A stretch of 64,000 bases of DNA from assembly GCA_007258455.2 (NCBI GenBank), contig VDFB02275546.1, positions 62,001 to 126,000 on the forward strand. The letters are read 5' to 3'. The DNA comes from Sequoia sempervirens. Its lineage: Eukaryota > Streptophyta > Pinopsida > Cupressales > Cupressaceae. Positions 23,766 through 35,018 of the stretch are shown here, piece by piece. Each line of letters starts with the position of its first letter. Position 1 is the stretch's first letter. The translations under genes were made by a program, and so were the position numbers. The notes under the pieces were generated by a model that saw nothing but the letters and a program-made list of their open reading frames with translations, ran no database searches and had not been told where the DNA came from.

Positions 23766-23786
23766 TTAACATATTCTTCATGGAAC

Positions 23787-24394
23787 TTATTTGATGTCTA
23801 TAATAGTAAGTATAGGTAACACATGAATTTTTCTAATAAAGGAATCTATATCCTTTTCTTTTTCTTCATTTTTGTTCAAGTTTTTGTTTTGATTTTGATT
23901 CAATTTTGTTAGTATAAATAGCAATGGAAGCCACTTATGTTTTGTGCTTGAGAAAGGAAAAATATTGATGGTCCTAGTTGTCAAATCATTACAAATATGA
24001 TAGTATGACAATATTCGAATATGTTTAAATTCTATATATCCAATATCCGAATTCAATATCCTATCTAGATTTGGTTTCTCTTTAGCATCTTCGTCCACTA
24101 GAGTTCATCCTCATAATTTTCCTTTTCTAATTCTTATTGGTATGCTTCAAACAATTTTTTTATAATTACATGTATAGTTTTAAAAAAAATTATATGATTT
24201 GTAAAGATACCGCTTGAATGCATTAGTTCCCATTTTGTATTTTTTGATATATATAAAATTTTATTATATTTGCATCTCATGCATATCCAAAGAAAAGTGT
24301 TGGAAAGTTTATTTATTCTATGTACTTTTAAAAAAAATATACCTATTGGATGGTATTCTTGGACATGAGCTATTTCAATTATTTTATCATGCAA
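23787..24394 (-). other. Unrecognised open frames upstream of the Rep
   Basis: Two minus-strand frames (24394-24134, starting MHDKIIEIAHVQEYHPIGI; 24098-23787, starting MDEDAKEKPNLDRILNSDIG) lie where the Rep N terminus would be expected. The second ends in an Asn/Lys/Glu-rich stretch (NQNQNKNLNKNEEKEKD). I do not recognise a domain. They could be decayed Helentron N-terminal sequence, captured DNA, or chance frames. Confidence 0.25.
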
Positions 24395-24399
24395 ATTCT

Positions 24400-26459
24400 A
24401 AACAGAATGAGTTTCTATGAATCTATAGAAAAGTGTATTAGTTGTTGTTTCATGTTCATTATTATCATATGTTAATATTTGTATAGTTTTCACTATATAA
24501 GTTGTTCTCACAACCCAAATTATGGCTTGCAATTACTTAACTTTTACATTAAATATATGTTTAAATAGATATGAATGGATGATTTTTACTTTAGTTGATG
24601 TATAGATAGAATTATAATGCAATGCAAATATTTTGTTAAAGGATCAAATAATTGTGATGATTACTAATTTGATTAATGATTATAATATCATGACTATTAA
24701 CCATTGTTATGGTTTTCTAAGTTGAATGTAGGAACAATTTTTCCCTCCCAGATGGAGAGGGAAAGAATCATCTGATCTGATTAGGATCTAGACTAACTGC
24801 ATTTGAATGCTTAATGTTTACAAATCATGAAATCCAAATTACATAAACAAAATTAACACATTAACATGTGATTAACTGGAAATACAATTCATGCATACAT
24901 TATTGAAATTATGCATTAAAAATTGAAGGTGAAAAGAACGAAATTGAGAAGGAAGAAGAGAGAGAGAGTGCAAACGATTTGATAACGGAGTTCGCCACAA
25001 ATGTGACTACGTCTCTGGGTCTGCTCCAATAGAGTGAGATCGATCCGATTAATCTCCAAAAACAGAATTACAATTGCACCAAGAGCACTTCGGCAACATG
25101 ACAATACTCTGACTTACAAAAAGGCTCAAAATAATCTCCTTAGAAAATCTCCCTGTTTCTCTGATTCATAGCTTCACCAAAAATTCTTCCAAAATTACTT
25201 AATCTCACACCCCCCATTCTACCCTTTTTATACAAAAAAATTACTCAAATTGGTTCATAACCAATTGATTTTCAAAACCTCCCAATATCCCCTTTACATA
25301 TAAAATATTATTTGAAAATCCCCCCTTATTTACATAGGGATATCCTCCCGTTAAAAAGACCCATCCAATTTCACATAAAATCTTCACGGATGGCCTCTTT
25401 TAATTTTATTCCATAATTCGTTTCAAGATTTATTAGGAGATCTTAATAATTAACCTTTGAATATAAACGGGCTTGATTTTGTTAAGGATTTAATCCTTAA
25501 TTATAGGGGGTGAATTGGTTGGCAATTTGTTTTTTTTCTTTAAAAATAATGTTTAAGTTCCCTTAAAAAGAGGATCTCCCAACCACATGTATTTTTAAAT
25601 ATTAAAGGGGTTTTATCCCATTTAAATAGGGGTAAATTTGTTTTGTTTTAAATTAAGACCCTACCTACTTTTTCTCACGTAGGCCTTAAATTAAAGCTTT
25701 TAAATGGGAGGAGTGGTAGGCTTTTATATTTTTTTTTTAATTTTTTAAATAAAGCCATGTCCAACAAATTTCCGCCACATGTAACTTCGGGAAGCCACCA
25801 TGTGTCACCTCATGATTCATCCATGTCAGCATGATGACGTCATGTTGACGTCATCATTGTACCTTCAAGTCAACCTAGTCAACCACAAGCTTTGACCTTC
25901 CATATCTCGCACATACAAGCTCTGATTTGTGCAAAACAAACACCATCGGAAAGCTCTTTCCAAGATCTTCGCATTGATATCAATTTTGACCACTTTTGGT
26001 GACATTAAATTTTGACCTTTTTTCTTGCCCTAGGGCCTAAGTTGACCAGTTGTTGACTGAACTTTGACCGGCAATAACTTGGGCTCCGTAGCTCTATTTG
26101 ACTCCATTCAAGTTGCATTGGAATTAGGACATCGATCTCTTTCTGATGGTGCTAAATTATGGAGTATTGGAGACATTTCAATTTTTAGTGAAAATATCCC
26201 CCGGATCATCATCAAAGAGAAATGTATAGAAATTATGGACAAATGGATAAATTCCATCTTGATTCAATCACACACTCACATAGGTCTTGCATCAAATCTG
26301 GGCAATATATTCCTAGTATTTTCAATGAGTTAATCTTGTGTCTTGGCTTGTATGGTCGATTCATAGGGATAGGCTGAAATAATATTCAATCTTTGGCCTA
26401 GTCTCAAGTATTGATTGAGAGGTAATATTATTGTATCATCATAGTCTTTCTAATTTACC
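24400..26459. other. Intergenic region, no gene supported
   Basis: AT-rich at 24400-24720. Then mixed sequence with a GA run (about 24956-24970), pyrimidine-rich blocks and, around 25780-26060, moderately GC-rich sequence with repeated GACCTT/TTGACC words. It could be an LTR, but I found no matching ends. The 89-codon plus-strand frame at 26064-26333 has no recognisable content. Confidence 0.4.
25831..25857. promoter_or_regulatory. Perfect palindrome with two TGACGTCA (bZIP-type) sites
   Basis: ATGATGACGTCA, a 3-base TGT spacer, then TGACGTCATCAT: 12-bp perfect arms. Each arm carries TGACGTCA, the consensus site for plant TGA/bZIP factors, so two sites lie 15 bp apart centre to centre. No gene start is recognised next to it; it may belong to a retroelement promoter. 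Confidence 0.5.
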
Positions 26460-26467
26460 TATTATTT
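26460..26467. repeat. Candidate LINE target duplication TATTATTT, 3' side
   Basis: Identical to 30821-30828. Low complexity makes chance possible, but both copies sit exactly at the ends expected from LINE homology. Confidence 0.45.
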
Positions 26468-26628
26468 GTTTTGATTAGGGGTAAAAGATGAGTTTTGAAG
26501 GGGCATGGAACCCTTTACAAAATAAAGCAGCTGATATAAAAATAAAACAACATTAAACAACAATCAGCCCAGCATCAATAGACCACCAACCAAAAAATAG
26601 CCAACAAAAAGGAAACCAACCAGCAACA

Positions 26629-28587
26629 CTACATATTGTTTAGAATTTCAATAGCTTCCATTTCACTAGCAGCCAACTTTTTCCCCTTAACCACAGTATC
26701 AGAAACCTCAATACTCGTTTCCCCAGCCTGATTTTTCATTTTGTTTCTTGTCTTGACCCCCAGCCCACCAATTTTTACCTCACTACTCAAAATAGAACCT
26801 TTAGTATCACCCTTTTCAGTAGCATAATCCACATCCATCAGCTTACCCCCAACAACCATAACATCATCAAACACATTCTCCCTTCTCTTTCTAATAGTAT
26901 TCACAAGGGAAATATCCTTCGTTGAGTCTGACATAGCCAGGACCTTAGGGGCATCTCCACCCTTCATCACAACATTCCATATCTTATCAATTTTATCCTC
27001 AAGGGATAACGTTCTTCCCTCCATATTCCTGTTTCAAATTGACGATCTCCTTCACCACAGTATTAGCCACAATATTGAGACCATCCATTAAATTATCAAT
27101 TTGGCTTTGGACAGAAGGGTCCTCAGCCTTGCTAGCAAAACCTTTAATACGAATATTGGTCCTATTGATCTCATGAAAGAACCATTTAAAAAGTTTAAAA
27201 AGCACATTAACACTGTCACGGGCTAAACCCAACACATTAGAAAGATCCTCCCTATCAAATTTTTCAATACGTTTTCCCACAAAAACGTCCTCATCAGAGG
27301 AACTCACATGACCCTTTTTAGCAGAAACTTCCTTACCTTTACTAGTAGGGACAAGAGACTTCATCCTATGAATGGCACTGGAAATTTCCTCTGCAACAAC
27401 CTTCCTATTCAAAATCCTCTCTGCATTTGTTGTACTAGTTCCCACAACATGTATGCCACCCCCAACTCTTTCCTTCTCCTACTTCTGCAACCCAATGTCA
27501 ATGCTTGGAACATCCTCACCATATATACCACCAGCTAGGGAAAGAGGGAAACCCTTCTCCAGGATTTGACCAACATTCAACATCCTTCTTTTCTGGATCC
27601 CCTCCTCATGCTCCTGCAAAAATCTAGTCACTGGGGGAGGAGAAGAATCTTCCCCATAAAGTTCATTTTTATCCTTACCCCCCTTAGAAGGAATAATCTC
27701 TACCATTTCATCACTACATGTCGTATATCACGCCTTCTCATCCATCTTCCTTTTCCCAAATTTACCCTAAATAGGGAAGTGGGGCCCTCCTCCAAAGAGG
27801 CATATGAATCTGGGACATAATCAGCATCATCATCCCTATCAGACTCAGATTCTTTGTTTAAAATAAGCCTCCTCTTCTTCAGTTTCTTAGAAGCCCTTTC
27901 CTCTCCTGACTCCGTCTCATAGCCCTCCCTAGTTTTAGCAGGATTATCCTTCAGAGACACAAGGGTTTTATGCACATCATGAGCTTTAACATGTTCATAA
28001 ATCAGGATAATCAACCCCGAATATAGGACAATATTTTTGGGGTTTTTCCTATGATCTTTAATCCTAGAGTTCATTGACATTAACAAATAGTAGGGAAAGG
28101 ACACCAATTTCTTGTGCCGAAAATGGTTAAGAAAAATAAAATGGTAATTGTTAATAGTTGTGTACCTTCCTTCCAAGGTAACATACCTCATAATTTCTTT
28201 GACAACATACCACCACAGAGCTTTCAAGGAACTCCTTAGATACCCACCACTCTTCGTGGGCTTCAAGTCAGCAACCTCATTCTTTTTTAAGAAAAGAGAC
28301 ATCGCGGCCTGCGATTCTTTCTTATCTTTGAACACCTTCATACCCTGAATAGCCAGGCCTATAATTTGGGCTATGAATTCATCATCCACCACAATTTCCC
28401 TACCACCCAAATTCAAGTTTCTCTCTTTCCACCCTTTAGCAACCAAATCAGTGACCTGGGGGTTGTTGCCATGCAGTTTCTCCATAAATGGAGTTAAACC
28501 ACCTTTTTCTAAAATCTCCCATACCTCCTTTCTTTTCTTAGCTTTATCACAGGATTTAGGCTCGACACAATTTTTGTCCTCGCCCAT
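26629..28587 (-). pseudogene. Third ORF of LINE (unknown function), broken
   Basis: About 650 codons between RNase H and the LINE 3' end. The likely start is ATG at 28587 (MGEDKNCVEPKSCDKAKKRK). The first 190 residues look globular: EIVVDDEFIAQIIGLAIQG, LRSSLKALWWYVVKEIMRYV, TINNYHFIFLNHFRHKKLVS, FPYYLLMSMN, IVLYSGLIILIYEHVKAH. The rest is charged and disordered, with KKLKKRR and SESDRDDDADYVPDS stretches, then helical parts (FDREDLSNVLGLARDSVNVL, EIVNLKQEYGG). Breaks: a frame change near 27700, one TAG near 27476 (LQK-EKERV), and a frame change near 27010. I do not recognise the family; it vaguely recalls uncharacterised plant retroelement-linked proteins. It may be a LINE accessory protein or host sequence carried by 3' transduction. 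Confidence 0.6.
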
Positions 28588-28864
28588 GAAACTAGAGAAC
28601 AGAGACCAAGCACCCAGCAAGAAACTTAGGAAAAAATAATAGACAACACCCAGAGCTGAAATATCCAACAAAAGACTCTAGAAACTAAGGCGACTAACAC
28701 CCACAATCCGTGCGAAGGATGCCACAGGACATAAAATCCATAATGAAATTGAAATTCATGCCTTGTGATAGCCATCCCTTAAAATCATAACTTTAACATC
28801 CTCACTTATGTCATTCAACCATGTGAGTAAGGACATGCACGCCTTAATGAACAACAAGATAAAC
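28588..28864 (-). other. LINE spacer between RNase H and third ORF
   Basis: About 280 bp with no conserved coding, though the minus strand has an open hydrophobic stretch (VVYYFFLSFLLGAWSLFSSF) directly before the proposed ORF start. I read this as untranslated leader; a translated N-terminal membrane segment is the alternative. Confidence 0.35.
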
Positions 28865-29581
28865 ATCAGATTAGGCTTCATTAATAATTATAGTTGTAGC
28901 CTCAAATGGGATAGGATCATTTAAATCCCACACCTTGCTATCTTTCACTCCAAAGTTAGCGAAGAAATCAGCTAACATATTTCCCTCTCTCAAAATGTGG
29001 GAGATATAAACATTATCAAAGGATTTAATAATTTCAATAGAATCCCTGATCAAGGCCTCAATTGTCCAAGACGGAGGAGAGAAATTCTTCAAATTATTGA
29101 TAATGTTCAAAGAGTCACCCTCCAACCAGATCTTCCTATACCCTTTTCTTTGAGCCAATTTAAGACCATGATAGGTAGCAGCCACCTCCGCATAGTGGTT
29201 TGTCTAGGTTCCCAAAGGAAGCGCCACAGCTGAGACGAGCCTACCATTAGAATTTCTAATCACTTCCCCACATCCAGCAGGTCCCAAATTTCTTTTAGTT
29301 GCACCATCAAAGTTGATCTTAACCCAACCATCTGGAGGCACCTTCCAAGCAACATCATCTCTTGAGGATTTCCCTTTTGAGACTGGAAGAGATATATCAC
29401 AAGGCAATTTCCACTTTTGTGCAATAGAGATATCATAGGAGCAGAGAGTAATCTTTTGACCATCATGGAAGGAGATCCTAGAAAGAAAGTTTTCCTTAAT
29501 TCTCGTGCAAATCTTATAGGCCACAGATAAAGCAGGAAGAGCATAATTCCTAAAAATTATGTTGTTACGTTCCAACCACAA
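28865..29581 (-). pseudogene. LINE RNase H domain
   Basis: Reads WLERNNIIFRNYALP, then WVKINFDGATKRNLGPAGCG (first Asp, with the G-rich turn of plant RNase H), VIRNSNGRLVSAVALPLGT, a TAG, NHYAEVAATYHGLKLAQRKG (Glu), IWLEGDSLNIINNL (Asp) and YISHILREGNMLADFFANFG (last His/Asp region). It continues the RT frame with one TAG at 29204-29206. An RNase H of this kind at the C terminus is found in a subset of plant L1 LINEs. Confidence 0.9.
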
Positions 29582-29584
29582 CCC

Positions 29585-30819
29585 CTAAATCAAATGAGGC
29601 AAAGTGAGAGACCACAGAATCTGTAAAGCCAGGTTGGATGAGCAGCTAACCCATTGAAACCATAGGTCTTTGACAGAGCCAAGGAACACCCAACTAAGAT
29701 TCCAGAGTGAAAGCACATGATTCCAGATCACACCAACATATCTGGACCCAAACAACAAATGATAAGTATTTTTCACTTCCTCTTCACAAAGAAAGCATCT
29801 ATTGGGCATAATAAAGCCTCTTTTAATCAGATTATCAATAGTAAGAATTTTATTCTGATAGAAGAGCCAAAAGAAGATATTGATCTTAGGAATCAATCTA
29901 GAGGACCAAACAGAAGCCCAAAAAGGAGGTAGACCAGTAAAGGATTCATTAAGAAGAAAAGCCAAAGCAACAAAAAAGTTACCCACAGAAGATAGCTTCC
30001 AAACAAACCTATCAAGAGAAAGGCTAGCAGGAATGTGAACCATCAATATATCCTTATAAATAATTTCTAGACCAAGGTCCACCTCATACAACCTCCTCCA
30101 ACAACCTCCATCAATATAATCAACAACAAATCTGCCAAACAGTCGCACACAAAGGTCCATAAAATGATGAGCCCATGGTTGATCCTTAAGTGGTCCATTA
30201 CCAAGCCAATTATCATCCCAAAAAAAAATACTCCTCCCATTCCCCATTTGCCAAAAGAGACCCTTGGCAACAAGCCTTTGAGCCTTCAACATACAATTCC
30301 ACAACACAAAACCATTCAGAGGAATAAACTCATGAGAAACAACATCTCTAATCCCATTAGCACCATGTAAGTATTTACTCCATGCAATTTTCACCCACTC
30401 ACTTTTGGCTAACAAGAGATTCCACAACTGTTTTCCCAAAAGGGCAATGTTAAACGGTCTGATTTTATGAATTCCTAGCCCACCAGCCTTTTTCGGCTGA
30501 CAGACATCATCCCAAGCTACCAAGTGAGTTCTTTTTTTAACTTCAACCCCAGTCCATAAGAAGTTTTTCTGAATTCCTTCCAAGATATCCACAAATTTCC
30601 TTGGTATGTGAAAGACACTAAGAGCATAGACCAAAATATTCTAAAAAGTGGATTTAATCAGCTAAACTTTACCCGCTTGGCTCAATAAGGCCCCCTTCCA
30701 CCTAGCCAGCTTGGAATTAAATTTATCAATCAACCCCCTCCATAAAGAATCAGGAGCCTTAGAGCATAAGGGGAGCCCCAAGTAAGAAGCAGGCAGTTCA
30801 CCAATTTGACACTACAAAA
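29585..30819 (-). pseudogene. LINE RT C-terminal part with zinc-finger (zf-RVT)
   Basis: Opens at the truncation point with CQIGELPASYLGLPL, then LWRGLIDKFNSKLARWKGAL and LSQAGKV, the conserved segment after the RT palm of plant LINEs. Then VYALSVFHIPRKFVDILEGI, NFLWTG, KKAGGLGIHKI, and the W.DNWL block. Near the end SRLIPKINIFFWLFYQNKIL and CFLCEEEVKNTYHLLF form the RT-associated zinc finger, whose usual final Cys (HLLFEC) reads Ser. Stops are TAG at KV-LIKS, F-NILVY and LPHLI-GLWLERN, the first two at positions normally Gln. The catalytic YxDD box was lost by truncation. Confidence 0.88.
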
Positions 30820-30820
30820 T

Positions 30821-30828
30821 TATTATTT
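30821..30828. repeat. Candidate LINE target duplication TATTATTT, 5' side
   Basis: Pairs with 26460-26467, at the point where LINE RT coding similarity (CQIGELPASYLGLPL) stops upstream. Confidence 0.45.
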
Positions 30829-31209
30829 AAATGAATTAAATATATATATATATAGGGCAACACTTCAGTTATATGGCCCTCAACCCTCACCATGTGGATA
30901 TGGTGGGGCTTCGAGTGAAAGAGCAAGCTCCACCTACATTTCTTTCTTTTCTCTCCCGCCCTAACCCGGTATCCACCTAATCTGGTGGATGGCCGACTCG
31001 ACCGAGTGGAGTGTTTGTTTGCCCCAACTATCTCTGGAACTACCCAACTTAGAATAGTAGGGGCCCGAGAATCCTATTGCCCCCCAAGGGTAATGAAACT
31101 TACCCCTAGATAGCCGCCCACATTTTACACACTAAACAACCTAACAAATCTGCAATGTCTTTACTAATTTTGCAAATTATTATTTTTGTTTACTTGAAGA
31201 CAATAACAA
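30829..31209. other. Unassigned GC-moderate segment
   Basis: After a short AT run comes sequence of higher GC (GGCCCTCAACCCTCACCATG; CCGCCCTAACCCGGTATCC; GGTGGATGGCCGACTCGACC) without a reading frame. It may be the outer part of the LTR proposed at 31210-35007 or another LTR edge. No gene seen. Confidence 0.3.
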
Positions 31210-34200
31210 TGTAAGACACTACTTATAGCTATAGACAATCATCACACTAGTTAGAAGAAAAGGTAGAAATGATTTACTATTTCTTTTAGCAATAGAGACT
31301 ACTGACTATTTTTTTTTGAAACAATTCATTCTACATAACTCAACCATTAGCATCATTATAGTTCAAATCTAAATATTTAACAATTTAAACCCATATATCA
31401 ATAAACATTATCCATTTCCCTAGCTTTAGGTTTCCAAACTGATATTACAACATAGTAGAAAACAATTTAATTCCAATAAATTTGCATGAATTGGTAAGTT
31501 GCTTCCTCTACCTTTCACTATTTCAATCTCAATGTTTTTAAAGGATAATCCTACTAAAACTAATTAAATTAATATTAACTTATTAGTTATAAGAATTACG
31601 GTGAATATTAACAAGAAACAATCTAACTAAGAACAAATTAAAGGGGACTATTAGTGATTAATGATATTAATTTCGTTCAACCGTAAATCTACTAGTTGGG
31701 TTAGAGACCATCCAATAATCAAATTTCCTTGATATAGAAGGATTGGCACTAGGTAATGAATATCTTAAAATAGATCATCAAATTGAATTTTAATAACCAT
31801 AACAAGACATAAGAATTAATATCAAAATGAACATCTTAAAATAGATCATCAAATTGGACTTTAATAACTCATAATAAGAAATAAGAATTAATATTAAAAT
31901 GAATATCTATGTAATAATTTTTTTCTCTTTAAAAAAAATCTAACATATATCAAAAATAAAAATAATATGAACACATAAATTCTATTATTTAATTATTATT
32001 ATTATTTTTGCACTTCTCTTTAATTGTCTTTTCAAATAAACTTTAATACTTATTATAGCTCCATAATTCCCAAACACCAAAACTTATGATAAAACTAAAA
32101 TTCCATGAATTGTGAAGTTCACTCAAATTTATTACTAAACTAACTTACCACTTGACTTTAATTTCATAATATTTATGTAAAAGAACATTTTACTCTCCTA
32201 ACCCCCTCCCTTTTGTTTCAGTAAACCCAAATACATTTCAATTGGATCTATACATTTGACCATTTCTTCAAATACATGTTTACTCTCAATTATTTAATAT
32301 TCAACATATTATTGGTGGAAATAAATACCTTCTTTTTATTGGTGGAAAGTAAATATTGCTGGTGGAAAGTAAATACCTTCCTTTTATGATCTTTGAAGTG
32401 GTATTTCATGGATAATACATGCACATAACTACTTCTTGAAAATGATAAATATTGGTTGCACATATATATATTCAACTACCTTATAAATATTGGTTATATC
32501 AACTGCATAAATCGCTCCTCATTAGGGTCATATATCTACAATTTATAATTGTTTTTACAAAATGAATATAATTAAGTGAAGAATATATGAATGTTCCATT
32601 TAACTCATATTATTGATATAAATATGTATCCTTTAGTTATATTGTCCAAAAATATAGATGTGGGTAATTTATTACCTTATAAATTATAAGAGATAAGTGC
32701 ATAACTCATTTAATGTATTGATTTATGTATATTTTAATATATAGAACTAAATGCTTACTGTATAACTCATGTTAACTTATTGAATTTTGGTTATACAACA
32801 TATGGAACCAAATGCTTGATATATTGGATCCATTTAATCTTTCCCTCATGCATTATAATGGTTGTATTGACGTGCCAAACAATATGTACAGATTAAATGC
32901 ATTAATATATGTAAAATCTAAAAGAATATCATATCGCCCTGATAATAGATAAATTATATGTAATTCTAATTTTTGTTAAAATGTTTTAACTTAAATTATA
33001 ATTGATAAATTGGACATGCTCTTACTTTCACTTTTTTTTTTTTGCTATTCTTTTGCTACTTCTTTCTTTAATTTTCTTCTCTTATTCCTTCTTTTCTGAT
33101 ATGTATTTTTTTTATCATTTTATTTTGCTTATTTTTATTATTACTTTCTTCATTCACTCATTAACTTTTATCTTTCTTCTTCATTATTATTATTTTTGGT
33201 TTAAACCATAACATATACTTTTATTTATTTATTTATACTCTATTTTTCATTCTTGATCCTACATTTTAATTTATCCCTTTTTTTACTATTACACACTTGT
33301 TTCACTATTTCTCTCTATCACCGTAATTACCTTCGGCAAGTGTAAGGTTAATTTCCATGCCAATCAACATGTATGCATAAGATAGAAGCATAAACAAGAC
33401 ACGTGAACATTGATAAAAATTCCTAAAAGACACGTGGTGTTAAGGCTACAATAATTATAGATATGCACAAAACAGATTAATTTTTTTTTCATTCAAGCAT
33501 TATGTTAACAATTATATAAATGTTTTAATATTGAGCAGATATGAATACACTATTTGATATATGGAGAATTCGCTACATTTGCAATATGTAAATGTCATGT
33601 AAATGAATAAGCAGATATAAGCATTAAAAGAAATATCAGTTTTATGGGCATATGAGAAGTTCAGGTTTACTCTCTTAAAATGAACAAGAATCTCCCTATT
33701 CTTGCATTTTTAAGATTATAGTCTCTTCTCTTTCACAAATAGTCACAGCATAAAATATAAGTAAATTATAATTATATATAATTATATATATATATAATTG
33801 AGGGTCATTTAATTATCTTATTATCTTATATAATATTATTTCTTTATTTACATGTTTATGAAACTGATATTTTATTGTATATGACTGAAGGTTGACCATT
33901 GAATTTTATGTTAGGTTTTGTTATTATTTTTATAGTCATAAACCTATTTTCTTATTCACGTACCCCTTTAATAATTCATCATCATGGCCATTATTTATTA
34001 AAGTAAATAATAGTGACATATTATATTGCCATACTTCATGATTACTATGTAGGTTTGAATTAAGTGTTAACACAATTCACAATGTTTATGTTCATTCTCA
34101 ATAATATGTAATATCAAGAAGGCTTTTCATACAAACCATTCAAATAATTTAAACCATTTAATAGATATAAATGATTGTATATATTGATACCAATAATATA

Positions 34201-35007
34201 TAAGATATACATAATATTAGGAACTGACACATAGTGTTATAAGGTCTGTAATGCTATAAATGTATATGATAATAATATCAACATCACTTTACCCACTCTA
34301 GCCACTAGAAGAAGGTAATCACAACATATAAAACATCCTAGATATAATCTTTCTCCATAGAGCATGACACTATGAGGTCAAATGTACCGATTAATACAAG
34401 ATAGGTTCAATATCCCAACTATAATGTAAGAGTATAGGAGTTCACAATAAATCTCAATAATTACCACAAGGGTTTTTAAGGGTAAATCCAACAAATATTA
34501 GCTAAGAGATACTAAAGTTCCTTCATAAATCAATAGGAAATGTTGTCTAAGGTCCCCTCCTCAAGGGTCCCTTCATATATAAGCTCAATTGATACTCAAT
34601 TGTAATCATTAATAAAACAAAACCATTATAGCCAAAGAAAATGTGAACCCTCTTCTAAGACATATAAATCAACTAAATCACCTTAACTGTAATTCATATA
34701 GGGTTCACTTCTCCCATCGTGTTATTGTTTTATTTTATTAAACTTCCATTTAAAATCTGCTATTCGTATACACTTGATTTGTATGTAAATGTTCCTAATA
34801 TCGAATCTATTTACTTAAGCCAATTTATGATATGACCATTAAAATTCATCATCTTTCAATTAACTATTTATGACCTTCGAATAATTTTGCATTACAAGCA
34901 TTACCGCATGGTTTAAAATTAATACCTTCCTATTCATTATATCATTAAACATCTAAATGTCAAAGATTCTTAGATGCCTTATAGAGAGTTGATGGGGTGG
35001 TCTTACA
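31210..35007 (-). repeat. Candidate 3.8-kb LTR of a chromovirus-like element
   Basis: The right end GGTGGTCTTACA is followed at once by TCCTCCCCCCCTAGGG, identical to the PPT context of the chromovirus at 10056-10070, so 35007 is a well-supported 3' LTR edge of a minus-strand element. The left end is less certain: TGTAAGACACTAC at 31210 forms an inverted match with the right end (TGTAAGACCACC), as in the other LTRs here. The interior is AT-rich with no coding content. No second copy lies in the window, and the start could be farther left. Confidence 0.45.
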
Positions 35008-35018
35008 TCCTCCCCCCC
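35008..35018 (-). promoter_or_regulatory. Polypurine tract beside candidate LTR
   Basis: Minus strand GGGGGGGAGGA, identical to 10056-10066. A CTTCCAAGAG word follows at a similar distance in both, the end of pol in the intact element. Confidence 0.65.

Larger units (their letters stand above)
18860..23790 (-). mobile_element. Decayed Helentron (Helitron2) with Rep, helicase and endonuclease
   Basis: Minus-strand order is Rep HUH (about 22900-23760), PIF1-like helicase (about 19590-22250, interrupted) and a C-terminal endonuclease/exonuclease/phosphatase domain (about 18900-19510). Rep plus PIF1-type helicase defines Helitrons, which move as rolling-circle elements; the added C-terminal endonuclease marks the Helentron/Helitron2 type. 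All three parts carry many stops and frame changes. A LINE fragment (about 19785-21181) splits the helicase, and the chromovirus inserted at 18855 separates the 3' end, which should lie left of 1053. The Rep N terminus was not recognised. Termini are not defined. Confidence 0.8.
26468..30820 (-). mobile_element. 5'-truncated L1-type LINE with extra downstream ORF
   Basis: Minus strand: RT C-terminal part, zinc-finger RT-associated domain, RNase H, then about 2 kb with another ORF, then a LINE-like 3' end (CTTTATTTTGTAAAGGGTTC). TATTATTT occurs immediately outside both ends (26460-26467 and 30821-30828), a plausible 8-bp target duplication that makes the whole 4,353 bp one insertion. ORF1, endonuclease and the catalytic RT palm are missing, as in the usual 5' truncation. 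The RT and RNase H share one frame with only TAG stops between segments. Confidence 0.7.

Noticed and set aside
26064..26333. 89-codon plus-strand frame
   Set aside because: No domain, no repeat support, and it reads through sequence that looks like retroelement leader.
33002..33211. 69-codon Phe/Leu-rich frame resembling a membrane protein
   Set aside because: Produced by a T-rich tract inside a candidate LTR.
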